Shown here: positions 1-8,141 of the stretch, piece after piece | Layout: each line of letters opens with the position of its first letter | Position numbering within the stretch: position 1 is the first letter of the stretch | NCBI GenBank assembly: GCA_021204285.1 | Contig: JAJPZP010000059.1 | Location: forward strand, 1 to 12,407 | Source: Lachnospiraceae bacterium | Lineage (GTDB): Bacteria > Bacillota > Clostridia > Lachnospirales > Lachnospiraceae | Length of the DNA stretch: 12,407 bases | Direction: 5' to 3' | Translations under genes and position numbers: made by a program | Notes under the pieces: generated by a model | Databases searched by the model: none | The model's input: only the letters and a program-made list of their open reading frames with translations | Told to the model about the DNA's origin: nothing

Positions 1-14
1 CTATAGAATTGTTT

Positions 15-245
15 TGAACCCGTCATTCGAAAGGTCGCGAAGCCGTATGCGTAGTTCCTGTTAAAATCGCCATCTGGGAATCGAAAGCACTTATCGTGCG
101 GCAGGCTGCGTCACGACTTGCCCCGGAGGCTCATTTGTTTCTCGCCTGCAGATGATGAAAATCCATCGAAGCTGTCTCCAATGTTCTCCCTGTTATGGGG
201 GTCCCCCGCTGGCCTGCTCGTGGTGTGCGCACCTTTGCAGAGGCT
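15..245 (+). ncRNA. Candidate structured non-coding RNA, family not assigned
   Basis: No convincing protein gene lies here, yet the sequence is GC-rich and full of potential RNA structure. Seen directly: CGAAAG motifs at 28-33 and 82-87, which would give GAAA tetraloops; a GCAC/GTGC hairpin around 87-98; a long-range GCAGGC (101-106) with GCCTGC (144-149) pairing; GATG/CATC around 154-167; CTCCC/GGGGG around 186-201; and a 3' arm of about 212-244 with GGTG-TGCG-CACC at its tip. A possible -10 box (TATAGA or TAGAAT, 3-9) would start a transcript near 15; its -35 would lie at or beyond the left edge. The 3' end is uncertain: either near 245 or at the terminator at 341-377. The strand is chosen because GNRA loops and the terminator both read on +. 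It does not match tmRNA, RNase P RNA, SRP RNA or cobalamin riboswitch motifs. A raiA-motif RNA or a divergent 6S RNA are the families I would test first, but that is a guess. Confidence 0.42.
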
Positions 246-340
246 GACAAAAAAATTTTGTTGCGTAGTATAGTTTTCGCTACAGCGGGCATACTGTAAC
301 TGTACCGAAGAGAAATGAAATACTTATCCTCCCCTTGACG
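246..340. other. AT-rich spacer between RNA candidate and terminator
   Basis: This stretch holds no gene. It contains an AT-rich imperfect palindrome (ACAAAA at 247-252 with TTTTGT at 256-261). A second possible hairpin pairs AGTAT (267-271) with ATACT (291-295). Both could belong to the 3' part of the upstream RNA. The TATAGT at 269-274 has no acceptable -35 box, so it is not called as a promoter. Confidence 0.3.
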
Positions 341-377
341 AATCCGTCTGCCGTCCGTGAACGGCAGGCGGATTTTT
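341..377 (+). terminator. Strong intrinsic terminator upstream of ugd
   Basis: A 14-base-pair stem pairs 341-354 (AATCCGTCTGCCGT) with 361-374 (ACGGCAGGCGGATT), with a single T-G wobble and a six-base loop (CCGTGA). A T run (373-377) follows on the + strand. There is no matching T run for the other direction. It closes whatever is transcribed from the left, which supports a transcript in the first 340 bases. Confidence 0.85.
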
Positions 378-379
378 GC

Positions 380-408
380 TTGCATCCCGGGGCTTTCGAT
401 AGTAGAAT
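380..408 (+). promoter_or_regulatory. Sigma-A type promoter of ugd
   Basis: TTGCAT (380-385) and TAGAAT (403-408) are separated by exactly 17 bases and begin just after the terminator T run. Transcription should start near 415. That makes the in-frame ATG at 415 too close to the 5' end to serve as a normal start and supports the ATG at 460. Confidence 0.7.
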
Positions 409-459
409 AGTGCCATGAGCAGGAAAAGAGACAGAAGGGAAGGTACAAAGGATAAACCC

Positions 460-1707
460 ATGAACAAGAAGAAATATAACATTGTGATTGCAGGCACCGG
501 CTATGTCGGCCTGTCGAATGCGGTGCTGCTCGCACAGCATCATGCGGTGCAGGCGGTAGATATTCTGCAGGAAAAAGTTGATCAGATCAATCAGGGCAAG
601 TCGCCGATTGTAGATAAAGAGATTGAGGAATACCTCGCTTCCGGAAAGCTTGATCTTACCGCGACGATTGATGCCCGCGCGGCCTACAGCCAGGCGGATT
701 ATGTGATTATCTCGACGCCGACAAATTACGACCCGGTTAAGAATTATTTTGATACCAGTTCTGTGGAACAGGTGATTGGACTGGTCATGGAGTGCCGCCC
801 CACTGCGGTTATGGTTGTGAAGTCCATGGTTCCGGTCGGTTTTACGGAAAAGATGTATGAGAAGTACGGTTGTGAGAATCTTCTGTTCTCCCCTGAGTTT
901 CTGCGGGAGGGAAGGGCGCTTTATGACAATCTTTATCCTTCACGTATCATTGTGGGTGTGCCGGAGGGACGCGAGGATTTACAGGCAGCGGCACAGATTT
1001 TTGCGGGGCTTTTGCAGGAGGGTGCTCTGAAGGAGAATATTCCGACCCTGTTTATGGCGCCAACGGAGGCGGAGGCGGTGAAACTGTTCGCCAATACCTA
1101 TCTTGCGCTGCGCGTATCCTATTTTAATGAGCTGGACACCTATGCGGAGGTGCGGGGTCTGAACACGCAGGATATTATCGATGGCGTATGCCTTGACCCG
1201 CGAATCGGCACGCATTACAATAATCCTTCCTTCGGCTATGGCGGTTACTGCCTGCCCAAGGATACGAAGCAGCTTCTGGCCAATTATGAGGATGTACCGG
1301 AGAATCTGATCCAGGCGATTGTAGATGCGAATCGTACCAGAAAGGACTACATCGCGACCCGGGTCCTGGAGAAGGCCGGTTATTTTGACGGCGGAAATGG
1401 GCGCAACGGTCTGCCTGGCCGACAGGTATGTGTCGGTGTCTACCGCCTGACGATGAAGGCGGGCAGTGACAATTTTCGTCAGAGTTCGATCCAGGGCGTC
1501 ATGAAGCGTATCAAGGCGAAGGGCGCGGAGGTCGTGATCTACGAGCCGACTTTAGAGGACGGCAGCCGTTTCTTCGGCAGCCTTGTCGTCAATGACCTTA
1601 CACGATTCAAGGATATGTGCGACGCGATCATCGCAAACCGCTACGGCGCGGAGCTGGACGATGTGAAGGAGAAGGTGTACACGAGAGATATTTTCCGTCG
1701 GGACTGA
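460..1707 (+). CDS. ugd: UDP-glucose 6-dehydrogenase
   Basis: Oxidises UDP-glucose to UDP-glucuronate with two NAD+ in the cytoplasm, supplying an acidic sugar for exopolysaccharide or capsule. The 415-residue protein has the N-terminal Rossmann motif GTGYVG (12-17), the SPEFLREG segment (144-151), the central helix motif [12 protein letters not shown] (207-218), and the active-site loop [14 protein letters not shown] with catalytic Cys264 and Asp268. The UDP-binding C-terminal domain carries [19 protein letters not shown] (328-346). From memory it aligns closely with the short E. coli Ugd type (388 residues) along nearly the whole length; the extra residues include a glycine-rich insert at 307-321. 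The start at 460 is preceded by AAAGGA (447-452) at seven bases. An in-frame ATG at 415 would add 15 basic residues but coincides with the predicted transcript start. The next gene, a sugar-phosphate transferase, fits a polysaccharide role. Confidence 0.95.
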   Translation: MNKKKYNIVIAGTGYVGLSNAVLLAQHHAVQAVDILQEKVDQINQGKSPIVDKEIEEYLASGKLDLTATIDARAAYSQADYVIISTPTNYDPVKNYFDTSSVEQVIGLVMECRPTAVMVVKSMVPVGFTEKMYEKYGCENLLFSPEFLREGRALYDNLYPSRIIVGVPEGREDLQAAAQIFAGLLQEGALKENIPTLFMAPTEAEAVKLFANTYLALRVSYFNELDTYAEVRGLNTQDIIDGVCLDPRIGTHYNNPSFGYGGYCLPKDTKQLLANYEDVPENLIQAIVDANRTRKDYIATRVLEKAGYFDGGNGRNGLPGRQVCVGVYRLTMKAGSDNFRQSSIQGVMKRIKAKGAEVVIYEPTLEDGSRFFGSLVVNDLTRFKDMCDAIIANRYGAELDDVKEKVYTRDIFRRD

Positions 1708-1734
1708 GCGAAAAACTGCAAAAGAGAGGTTTGT

Positions 1735-1763
1735 TTTACAGTGACGAAAAAGTGTGTTACAAT
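1735..1763 (+). promoter_or_regulatory. Sigma-A type promoter of the sugar transferase gene
   Basis: TTTACA (1735-1740), a 17-base spacer and TACAAT (1758-1763) give a near-consensus vegetative promoter. The predicted start near 1770 leaves a leader of about 43 bases with a GGAG (1799-1802) before the ATG at 1813. The transferase can therefore be transcribed independently of ugd, although no terminator separates the two. Confidence 0.72.
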
Positions 1764-1812
1764 ACAGACACTCTTTACCGGACGAGAAAAAGATAATCGG
1801 AGTTGAGTCGAT

Positions 1813-3234
1813 ATGTATTATAAGAAGAATCAGCTCATGGAGCTTGCAGTCTGCCTGGCGGACCTTCTGATCACATGTTTTAGTTTTCTTGTGGCGGGGA
1901 TGCTCCGTTATGAGAGATTTTTTGGATTTAAAAACTCAGAGAATCTGAGGGAAACACTGATCATTCTGGTCGTGTTTCATTTTGCGACTTATTATTTTCT
2001 GAAAGTGTACGATGATTTCTTTAAACGCGGACGCTACAGCGAGTTGATTTTGTCTGTGAAATACAATCTGATCATGGTTGCCGGGGTTACTTTGTTCGCT
2101 TTTGGTATGAAGCGGGAGTTGTTCCGGTCCAGGATGGTTGTGGGAATATTTTTTGTCCTGAATACTTTTCTGATATGGGCGCTGCATCTGATGATTCGCA
2201 ACAGTTTTCGTCTGTTTCGCTCCACCGAAAGACAACAGGTAAATCTTCTGCTTGTGACGACGTGCGAACGTCTGGAGAAGACAGCGGAGAATTTTTACAA
2301 GTCCAAAGAGACAATCTGGAATATCGTGGGAGCCGTGCTGCTGGATGAGGCTCCGGAGAACTACAGCGGGGATATTCCCCTGGTGGGTTGCCAGGAAAAA
2401 GAGTATCTGGATTTTACCACACAGAATGTCGTGGATGAGGTTTTTATTCAGGTTGATGAGATTCAGAAAAGAGAAAAATTTCTGAAAAAAATGATCCTGG
2501 AATTTGAGACGATGGGGATTGTTGTGAATCTGAACATGGATCTGTTCAACCTGGGTGTGACGGGAGAGAAGCGGATTTATACGCTGGAAAATTATCATGT
2601 GGTGGCCTTTACCAGCCGGATGTTTGACTACAGGATGGTGCTGCTCAAGCGCCTGATTGACATTGTCGGGGCTCTCGTAGGTCTGCTTATCACGTTTATC
2701 GTGGGAGTGATTCTCGCACCGTTTCTGCTGCTGGAATCTCCGGGTCCTCTGATTTTTTCGCAGCAGAGAGTGGGAGTCAACGGCAGAGTGTTTCGCTTTT
2801 ACAAATTCCGTTCCATGTATGTGGATGCGGAGAAACGAAAGGCGGAACTCGCGGAGCAGAATGAGATGAGCGGGCCGATGTTTAAGATTGACCATGATCC
2901 CCGCATCACAAAGGTGGGAGCTTTTATCCGAAGGACCAGCATTGATGAGCTGCCCCAGTTCTGGAATGTACTCAAAGGAGACATGAGCCTTGTCGGTACA
3001 AGACCGCCAACACTGGACGAGTATCAGCAGTACAACTATTACCAGAAACGCCGCATCAGTTTTCGACCGGGGCTCACAGGACTGTGGCAGGTCAGCGGGA
3101 GGAGTGATATTACAAATTTCGATGATGTGGTAAAGATGGATCTGGAGTACATTGACAACTGGTCGCTGGTGCTGGATCTGAAGATTATACTGAAAACAGT
3201 CTATATCGTGTTGAAGGGAAGCGGAGCGAAGTGA
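1813..3234 (+). CDS. Polyprenyl-phosphate sugar-1-phosphate transferase (exopolysaccharide priming enzyme)
   Basis: Integral membrane enzyme predicted to move a hexose-1-phosphate from a UDP-sugar onto undecaprenyl phosphate, the first step of exopolysaccharide repeat-unit assembly. The 473-residue protein has the full layout of the polyisoprenyl-phosphate hexose-1-phosphate transferase family: hydrophobic segments at about 10-30, 46-64, 85-99 and 108-128; a cytoplasmic CoA-binding-like domain (about 140-260) with IVGAVLLDE; a fifth hydrophobic segment (282-308); then the catalytic bacterial sugar transferase domain. Visible signatures are QQRVGVNGRVFRFYKFRSM (317-335), the acidic pair Asp378-Glu379 in SIDELPQFWNVLKGDMSLVGTRP, and RPGLTGLWQVSGRS (418-431). 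These agree with WbaP/CpsE-type enzymes, whose donor is usually UDP-glucose or UDP-galactose; the sugar cannot be told from sequence. No glycosyltransferases, flippase or polymerase follow, so it either serves genes elsewhere or is a solitary priming enzyme. Confidence 0.92.
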   Translation: MYYKKNQLMELAVCLADLLITCFSFLVAGMLRYERFFGFKNSENLRETLIILVVFHFATYYFLKVYDDFFKRGRYSELILSVKYNLIMVAGVTLFAFGMKRELFRSRMVVGIFFVLNTFLIWALHLMIRNSFRLFRSTERQQVNLLLVTTCERLEKTAENFYKSKETIWNIVGAVLLDEAPENYSGDIPLVGCQEKEYLDFTTQNVVDEVFIQVDEIQKREKFLKKMILEFETMGIVVNLNMDLFNLGVTGEKRIYTLENYHVVAFTSRMFDYRMVLLKRLIDIVGALVGLLITFIVGVILAPFLLLESPGPLIFSQQRVGVNGRVFRFYKFRSMYVDAEKRKAELAEQNEMSGPMFKIDHDPRITKVGAFIRRTSIDELPQFWNVLKGDMSLVGTRPPTLDEYQQYNYYQKRRISFRPGLTGLWQVSGRSDITNFDDVVKMDLEYIDNWSLVLDLKIILKTVYIVLKGSGAK

Positions 3235-3314
3235 TGTATGAAATATTTGTTGAAATCTGTCCCCGCGAATGTTATCCTGAAAGCAGAAACTAAGACACGG
3301 ACACAGAAGACACT

Positions 3315-3330
3315 GGAGGTGGTGAACTTG
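3315..3330 (+). promoter_or_regulatory. Ribosome binding site and TTG start of the secreted repeat protein
   Basis: GGAGGT (3315-3320) lies seven bases before a TTG codon (3328-3330). Translation from this TTG gives a textbook signal peptide. The alternative ATG at 3238 has only a distant GGAG (3223-3226, 11 bases away) and would add a 30-residue basic extension before the hydrophobic segment. Confidence 0.65.
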
Positions 3331-3819
3331 AAACTTGTAAAGACATTGCTGTGCGGTGTGGGCGCGGTGTTTCTCTGCGCACTCTTCACAGCCATCCCCA
3401 CGGAGGCGCGTTCCGCCTTTGATCCGTCCTACTATGCGGCTATGTATACGGACGCCATGTACAGTTGCGGTGGCGATAATCAGGCGCTCTACGAACATTA
3501 TATGACGGTCGGCATCGCAGAGGGACGTTATCCGAACAGGCAGGCGGAGTGGAGGGCAGCAGCCGGTAATCCGGAGACGGCCGAGGAGCTGGCAGACGTA
3601 TTCCTGATGACAATTCCCGCGTCTAATCCGTACTATGCCGACAGCGACCTTGATACCTTTGACCCGATCCATTATTATAATACATATGCGGATGTTGCCG
3701 CGGTGATCGGAGAAGATCCTGTCGCGTTGCTGAATCATTACTTTGCGTATGGTTACAGCGAGGGGCGGGATGCCTATTATGATTCCGGCCCCTGTGTGGA
3801 AGTAAAGCCCTGCTATTAA
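3328..3819 (+). CDS. Small secreted protein with two FDPxYY/HYxxxGxxEGR repeats
   Basis: A predicted exported protein of 163 residues; function unknown. From the TTG start it opens with MKLVK, a hydrophobic core (about 6-22) and a possible signal peptidase site after Ala27 or Ala30, so it should be released or cell-wall associated. No lipobox is visible. The mature part consists of two units of exactly 37 residues, at 31-67 and 111-147, which share 16 identical positions without gaps, including FDP, two Tyr, GxD, AL, HY and G..EGR. The spacer between them (68-110) is not repeated. The tail has Cys156 and Cys162, which could form a disulphide. Similar units occur, as I recall, in large surface proteins of gut Lachnospiraceae, often in long arrays; here there are only two and no anchor. 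The gene follows the sugar transferase closely and may share its transcript, hinting at a surface or polysaccharide-related role. Starting at ATG 3238 would give 193 residues. Confidence 0.78.
   Translation: MKLVKTLLCGVGAVFLCALFTAIPTEARSAFDPSYYAAMYTDAMYSCGGDNQALYEHYMTVGIAEGRYPNRQAEWRAAAGNPETAEELADVFLMTIPASNPYYADSDLDTFDPIHYYNTYADVAAVIGEDPVALLNHYFAYGYSEGRDAYYDSGPCVEVKPCY
3418..3528 (+). repeat. First 37-residue FDP...EGR unit
   Basis: Encodes residues 31-67 of the secreted protein. The unit begins FDPSYY and ends GIAEGR. It matches the second unit at 16 of 37 positions with no gap, although the DNA is well diverged, so the duplication is old. Confidence 0.7.
3658..3768 (+). repeat. Second 37-residue FDP...EGR unit
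   Basis: Encodes residues 111-147, beginning FDPIHYY and ending GYSEGR. Its length is identical to that of the first unit. Confidence 0.7.
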
Positions 3820-3836
3820 GAACAGGCAGGAACCCC

Positions 3837-3865
3837 TTGACAAAGCTTCCTTTTCCATCTAAACT
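3837..3865 (+). promoter_or_regulatory. Sigma-A type promoter of the valS T-box leader
   Basis: A perfect TTGACA (3837-3842), a 17-base spacer and TAAACT (3860-3865). The predicted start near 3872 falls just before stem I of the T-box leader. The -35 box begins 18 bases after the stop of the secreted protein, and no terminator is seen between them. Confidence 0.8.
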
Positions 3866-3871
3866 GGGGAA

Positions 3872-4116
3872 TGGAAAAGGCTGTGATGAAGAGGAGTAGG
3901 TGCGTACCGCCGTCAGAGAGAATCATCCGTGGCTGAGAGATGGTTTCGGGACGGGCGCGGTGAAGGTCGCTTCGGAGCCGGAGCGCTGAAGAGTGTAAGC
4001 GTTCCCGAGTGTTCCGCGTTAAGGAAAAAGAGGTATGCGTTTCAGCGCATATGAACAAAGGTGGTACCGCGATCAAATCGCCCTTTGCACAGGATGCTGT
4101 GTAAAGGGCGTTCTTT
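3872..4116 (+). promoter_or_regulatory. T-box riboswitch leader, valine specificity
   Basis: A cis-acting leader RNA that binds uncharged tRNA-Val and allows read-through into valS when charged tRNA is scarce. Visible stem I motifs are GATGAAGAGGAGTAG (3885-3899), AGAGAGAA (3915-3922) and GGCTGAGAG (3931-3939), then the specifier region around GGTGAAGGTCGC. I infer the specifier to be GTC (3966-3968), a valine codon that fits the downstream gene. CTGAAGAG follows at 3986-3993. The diagnostic T-box AAAGGTGGTACCGCG is intact at 4057-4071, and its GGTG/ACC core would pair in the antiterminator that presents the tRNA-acceptor binding bulge. It lies just before a strong terminator, as expected for transcriptional control. 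Confidence 0.95.
4079..4116 (+). terminator. T-box-regulated intrinsic terminator
   Basis: A 14-base-pair stem pairs 4079-4092 (CGCCCTTTGCACAG) with 4097-4110 (CTGTGTAAAGGGCG). It has one wobble, a GATG loop and then TTCTTT. It is the default OFF structure, competing with the antiterminator formed by the T-box. Confidence 0.93.
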
Positions 4117-4146
4117 GGTATAAGAAACACGAAGGAGCAGTTTATT

Positions 4147-6783
4147 ATGAAAGAATTAGCCAAAACCTACGATCCGTCGCAGATCGAGGATCGCACCTAT
4201 GCGAAGTGGATGGGAAGAAAATATTTTCACGCGGAGCCGGACCGCAGCAAAAAGCCGTTTACCATTGTCATGCCGCCTCCCAATATTACGGGCAAGCTGC
4301 ATATGGGACATGCACTGGACAATACGCTGCAGGACATTCTGATCCGCTATAAGAGGATGCAGGGCTACAACGCGCTGTGGCAGCCCGGCACGGATCACGC
4401 GAGCATCTCGACCGAGGTGAAGGTCACGAATCAGCTGCGTGAGGAGGGGATTGATAAGAACGAGCTTGGCCGCGAGGGCTTCCTGAAGAGAACCTGGGAG
4501 TGGCGCGAGGAGTATGGCCGCACGATCACCGATCAGCTCAAAAAGATCGGCTCTTCCTGCGACTGGGATCGCGAGCGCTTCACGATGGACGAGGGCTGTT
4601 CGGAGGCGGTGCTCGAGGTGTTCATGCGCCTTTATGAGAAGGGTTATATCTACCGTGGATCCCGTATTATCAACTGGTGTCCGGTGTGCCAGACATCGAT
4701 TTCTGACGCGGAGGTCGAGCATGAGGAGCAGACCGGACACTTCTGGCATATCAATTATCCGATTGCCGATGGCAGCGGGTTTGTAGAGATCGCGACGACC
4801 CGTCCCGAGACGATGCTCGGTGATACGGCGGTGGCGGTGAACCCGGATGATGCGCGTTATACGCATCTCGTGGGGAAAATGCTGAAGCTCCCGCTGACGG
4901 ACCGCAAGATTCCGGTGATCGCCGACCCGTATGTAGATAAGGAATTCGGCACCGGCTGCGTGAAGATCACGCCCGCGCACGATCCGAACGACTTTGAGGT
5001 TGGCAAGCGGCACAATTTGCCGGAGATCAATATGATGAACGATGATGCGACGATTTACTGTCCGGGCAGCAAGTACGACGGCATGGATCGCTACGAGGCA
5101 CGGAAAGCCATGGTGGCGGACCTGGAGGAGCAGGGGCTGCTTGTGAAGGTCGAAGAGCATGTGCACAATGTCGGCACGCATGATCGCTGTCATACGACCG
5201 TCGAGCCGATGATCAAGCAGCAGTGGTTCGTGAAGATGGAGGAGATGGCCAAACCGGCGATCGAGGCCGTGAAGAATGGCGATCTGACCTTCGTGCCGGA
5301 GCGCTTCGACAAGATCTATCTGCACTGGCTTGAGAATATCCGCGACTGGTGTATTTCCCGCCAGCTCTGGTGGGGGCATCGCATCCCGGCCTACTACTGC
5401 GATGAGTGCGGTGAGATTACAGTGGCGCGCTCGATGCCGGAGAAATGTGAGAAATGCGGCTGCACGCACCTGACGCAGGATCCGGACACGCTGGACACCT
5501 GGTTTTCCTCGGCGCTCTGGCCCTTCTCGATGCTCGGCTGGCCGAAGGAGAATGAGGATCTCGACTATTTCTACCCGACCGACGTGCTGGTAACCGGCTA
5601 TGATATTATTTTCTTCTGGGTCATCCGTATGGTGTTCTCGGGCTATGAGCAGACCGGAAAGTGCCCCTTCCACCATGTGCTGATCCACGGGCTCGTGCGC
5701 GATTCGCAGGGGCGCAAGATGAGCAAGTCTCTTGGTAATGGTATCGATCCGCTGGAGATCATCGATAAGTATGGTGCGGACGCTCTGCGCCTGACGCTCG
5801 TGACCGGCAACGCGCCGGGCAATGATATGCGTTTCTATATGGAGCGCGTCGAGTCGAGCCGTAACTTTGCAAATAAGGTCTGGAACGCGTCCAGATTTAT
5901 CATGATGAACCTGCCGGATGAGGAGATCGGGGAGATTTCCGCGGAGGAGCTTACGCAGGCGGATAAGTGGATTCTCTCGAAGGTGAACAGCCTCGCACGC
6001 GAAGTCACGGCCAATATGGACAGCTTTGAGCTCGGCATCGCAGTGCAGAAGGTCTACGATTTTATCTGGGAGGAATTCTGCGACTGGTATATTGAGATGG
6101 TGAAGCCCCGCCTGAAGGAAGACGAGGGCGGGACGAAGAAGGCTGCGCTCTGGACGCTGAAGAATGTGCTCATTCAGGCGCTGAAGCTTCTGCACCCCTT
6201 CATGCCTTTCATCACGGAGGAGATTTTCTGCAATCTGTCAGATGAGGAGTCGATCATGATCTCTGACTGGCCGGTTTACCGGGACGAGTGGAACTTCCCG
6301 GAGGAGGAGAAAGCGGTTGAGACGATCAAGGAGGCGGTCCGCGGCATTCGCGCGGTGCGCACGAGCATGGACGTGCCTTACAGCAGGAAGGCAACGGTCT
6401 ATGTCGTGTCTGCGAATGAGACGGTGCGCGGGATTTTCGAACACAGCAGGGTATTCTTTGCGGCGCTCGGTTCCGCATCTGAGGTCATCGTGCAGGCGGA
6501 TAAGACGGGAATTCCGTCTGATGCGGTATCCGCGCTGATTCCGGAGGCGGCGATCTACATGCCGCTCGAGGAACTTGTGGATGTTGAGAAGGAGAAAGAA
6601 CGCCTGAAGAAGGAAGAGAAGCGCCTGACGGGTGAGCTTGCTCGTGTGAACGGCATGCTGAACAATGAGAAGTTCCTGAGCCGTGCGCCGGAGGCGAAGA
6701 TCCGGGAGGAGCGCGGAAAGCTGGAAAAGTATACACAGATGATGAGCCAGGTGAAGGAGCGGCTGGCGCAGCTTGGAGCATAA
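4147..6783 (+). CDS. valS: Valyl-tRNA synthetase
   Basis: Class I aminoacyl-tRNA synthetase that charges tRNA-Val in the cytoplasm and edits mischarged threonine. The 878-residue protein has the nucleotide-binding signature [13 protein letters not shown] with HMGH at 52-55 and the second signature KMSKS at 524-528. The CP1 editing domain contains [20 protein letters not shown] Cys4 zinc site is formed by Cys418, Cys421, Cys434 and Cys437. The anticodon-binding domain follows, and the last 70 residues (809-878) are a charged coiled coil, the tRNA-binding arm typical of ValRS and absent from IleRS and LeuRS. Length is normal for the family. AAGGAG (4132-4137) sits nine bases before the ATG. Expression is set by the T-box leader directly upstream; folC follows after 56 bases. 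Confidence 0.98.
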   Translation: MKELAKTYDPSQIEDRTYAKWMGRKYFHAEPDRSKKPFTIVMPPPNITGKLHMGHALDNTLQDILIRYKRMQGYNALWQPGTDHASISTEVKVTNQLREEGIDKNELGREGFLKRTWEWREEYGRTITDQLKKIGSSCDWDRERFTMDEGCSEAVLEVFMRLYEKGYIYRGSRIINWCPVCQTSISDAEVEHEEQTGHFWHINYPIADGSGFVEIATTRPETMLGDTAVAVNPDDARYTHLVGKMLKLPLTDRKIPVIADPYVDKEFGTGCVKITPAHDPNDFEVGKRHNLPEINMMNDDATIYCPGSKYDGMDRYEARKAMVADLEEQGLLVKVEEHVHNVGTHDRCHTTVEPMIKQQWFVKMEEMAKPAIEAVKNGDLTFVPERFDKIYLHWLENIRDWCISRQLWWGHRIPAYYCDECGEITVARSMPEKCEKCGCTHLTQDPDTLDTWFSSALWPFSMLGWPKENEDLDYFYPTDVLVTGYDIIFFWVIRMVFSGYEQTGKCPFHHVLIHGLVRDSQGRKMSKSLGNGIDPLEIIDKYGADALRLTLVTGNAPGNDMRFYMERVESSRNFANKVWNASRFIMMNLPDEEIGEISAEELTQADKWILSKVNSLAREVTANMDSFELGIAVQKVYDFIWEEFCDWYIEMVKPRLKEDEGGTKKAALWTLKNVLIQALKLLHPFMPFITEEIFCNLSDEESIMISDWPVYRDEWNFPEEEKAVETIKEAVRGIRAVRTSMDVPYSRKATVYVVSANETVRGIFEHSRVFFAALGSASEVIVQADKTGIPSDAVSALIPEAAIYMPLEELVDVEKEKERLKKEEKRLTGELARVNGMLNNEKFLSRAPEAKIREERGKLEKYTQMMSQVKERLAQLGA

Positions 6784-6796
6784 CTTTCTCAGCTGC

Positions 6797-6817
6797 CACG
6801 GCAGCAATGCTGCCGTG
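6797..6817 (+). other. Perfect hairpin in the valS-folC gap
   Basis: CACGGCAGC (6797-6805) and GCTGCCGTG (6809-6817) form a perfect nine-base-pair stem with an AAT loop. No T run follows, so it is not a standard terminator. It may be an mRNA stability or processing element. It also covers the upstream in-frame ATG at 6807, which argues against using that codon as the folC start. Confidence 0.5.
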
Positions 6818-6839
6818 TCCGGCGGAATGGAGATCGAAA

Positions 6840-8141
6840 ATGACATACGAAGAAGCAGTGGCGTACATTGACGATACGCCCAGGTTCACCAAAAAGAATA
6901 CGCTGGATAATACGCGGGCCGTGCTGGAAGCAATGGGGCACCCGGAGCGGCGTATAAAGCTGATCCATGTGGCCGGCTCGAATGGGAAAGGCTCCGTCTG
7001 TGCATATCTCTCGTCCATTCTGTGGGCAGCCGGAAAGCATGTGGGGCTCTTTACTTCCCCGCATCTTGAAAAGGTCAACGAGCGTTTCTGCATTGATGAG
7101 GAGTATGTCACGGACGAAGAATTTCTCGAGGCTTTTGAGGCGATCATGGGAATCGTGCGGGAACTCCTTGCGGAGCGCCCGGAGAGCTTTGCACACCCGA
7201 CTTATTTTGAACTGCTGTTTCTGATGGGAGTCTGGATTTTCGGAAAGGCGGAAGTGGAGTATCTGGTGCTGGAGACCGGCCTGGGAGGATGTTTTGACGC
7301 GACGAACGCGATTGAAAAGCCGCTGGTCAGTGTGATCACTTCGATCAGTCTCGAGCATACGGAGTATCTGGGTGATACGTATGCGGCGATCGCGGGCGAG
7401 AAGGCCGGTATCATCAAGGAAGGCTGTCCGGTCGTCTATGACGCTACGCGTGCGGATGTCGGGGAAGTGATCCAGGCGAAGGCGACCCAAATGCATGCGC
7501 GGGCCTATGCTGTGCGACCGGATATGTATAAAATTTTAAAGAACAGCCAGAAAACGATTGATTTTTCAGTTCATACTGAGTATTATGATTCTATGGATAT
7601 TTCCATTGATACCGTTGCCGAGTATCAGGTTATGAACGCCTGTGAGGCAGTGACGGCGGCAAAGGTCATGGATCCCCTGCTGACGGAGGACGATATCCGT
7701 CTTGGCATGAAGCGGATGCGCTGGCAGGGCCGCATGGAAACAGTGTTGCCGGGCGTGATCCTCGACGGAGCGCACAATGATTCCGGTGTGGAGGAGTTTG
7801 TGAAGACTGCCAGCCGACTCGGCGCGGGTACGGAGGTTTTCCTTCTTTTTTCCTGTGTTAAGGAGAAGGATTATGAGAGGATGATCCGGGAGATTTGTGA
7901 AGGCATTGATTTTCGGAGTGTGATCGTGACAGAGGTGGAGTCTGACCGGAAGGTTTCTGCCGGGGAGCTGGGGATGCTTTTCCGGAAGTATACCGATCGG
8001 CCCGTTCGGGAATATCCGGCTGTGCAGGAAGCATTTGAGCAGGCGTTGAGCGACAGGAAGGAAGGAATCCTGTTCTGTGTGGGATCCCTCTACCTGGTCG
8101 GGAGCCTGAAGCGTTTGATAAGGAGTCATCATTATGCTTGA
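6840..8141 (+). CDS. folC: Folylpolyglutamate synthase / dihydrofolate synthase
   Basis: ATP-dependent Mur-ligase-like enzyme that adds glutamate to folates and, in bifunctional members, to dihydropteroate. The 433-residue protein has the P-loop GSNGKGS (46-52), the SPHLEKVNERF segment (73-83), ETGLGGCFDATNAI (145-158), the SISLEHTEYLGDT...AGEKAGIIK block (168-193) with the catalytic-region His173 and Lys188, and ILDGAHND (307-314) at the C-terminal domain junction. Position 151 is Cys where E. coli has Arg in GLGGR; this position varies in the family as I recall, so it need not affect activity. The ATG at 6840 is chosen because TGGAG (6828-6832) precedes it by seven bases; an upstream ATG at 6807 lies inside a hairpin. 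valS-folC adjacency is common in Firmicutes. Whether it is only an FPGS or bifunctional cannot be decided here. Confidence 0.95.
   Translation: MTYEEAVAYIDDTPRFTKKNTLDNTRAVLEAMGHPERRIKLIHVAGSNGKGSVCAYLSSILWAAGKHVGLFTSPHLEKVNERFCIDEEYVTDEEFLEAFEAIMGIVRELLAERPESFAHPTYFELLFLMGVWIFGKAEVEYLVLETGLGGCFDATNAIEKPLVSVITSISLEHTEYLGDTYAAIAGEKAGIIKEGCPVVYDATRADVGEVIQAKATQMHARAYAVRPDMYKILKNSQKTIDFSVHTEYYDSMDISIDTVAEYQVMNACEAVTAAKVMDPLLTEDDIRLGMKRMRWQGRMETVLPGVILDGAHNDSGVEEFVKTASRLGAGTEVFLLFSCVKEKDYERMIREICEGIDFRSVIVTEVESDRKVSAGELGMLFRKYTDRPVREYPAVQEAFEQALSDRKEGILFCVGSLYLVGSLKRLIRSHHYA

Noticed and set aside
15..60. Possible c-di-GMP-I riboswitch, from AACCC...CGAAAG...CGCGAAGCC
   Set aside because: The start resembles the GEMM pattern, but the expected upstream ACGCA-type segment and the downstream GGTAGC...GGTTACC half are absent.
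415..459. Upstream ATG start for ugd
   Set aside because: It lies at the predicted transcription start, has no ribosome binding site and adds 15 charged residues not found before the Rossmann motif in relatives.
131..535. 134-codon - strand frame across the left non-coding region
   Set aside because: Crosses the terminator, the ugd promoter and the ugd start; composition is not protein-like and it lacks supporting signals.
1936..3858. 640-codon open frame on the - strand opposite the sugar transferase and secreted protein
   Set aside because: Low-complexity His/Gln/Arg-rich product without domains; it is the antisense of well-supported genes and covers the T-box promoter.
4035..4352. 105-codon + strand frame across the end of the T-box leader
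   Set aside because: It runs through the T-box and terminator and then out of frame through valS.
4156..6195. 679-codon open frame on the - strand opposite valS
   Set aside because: It mirrors the codon bias of valS, gives an Arg/His/Leu-rich product with no recognisable motif, and has no ribosome binding site worth naming.
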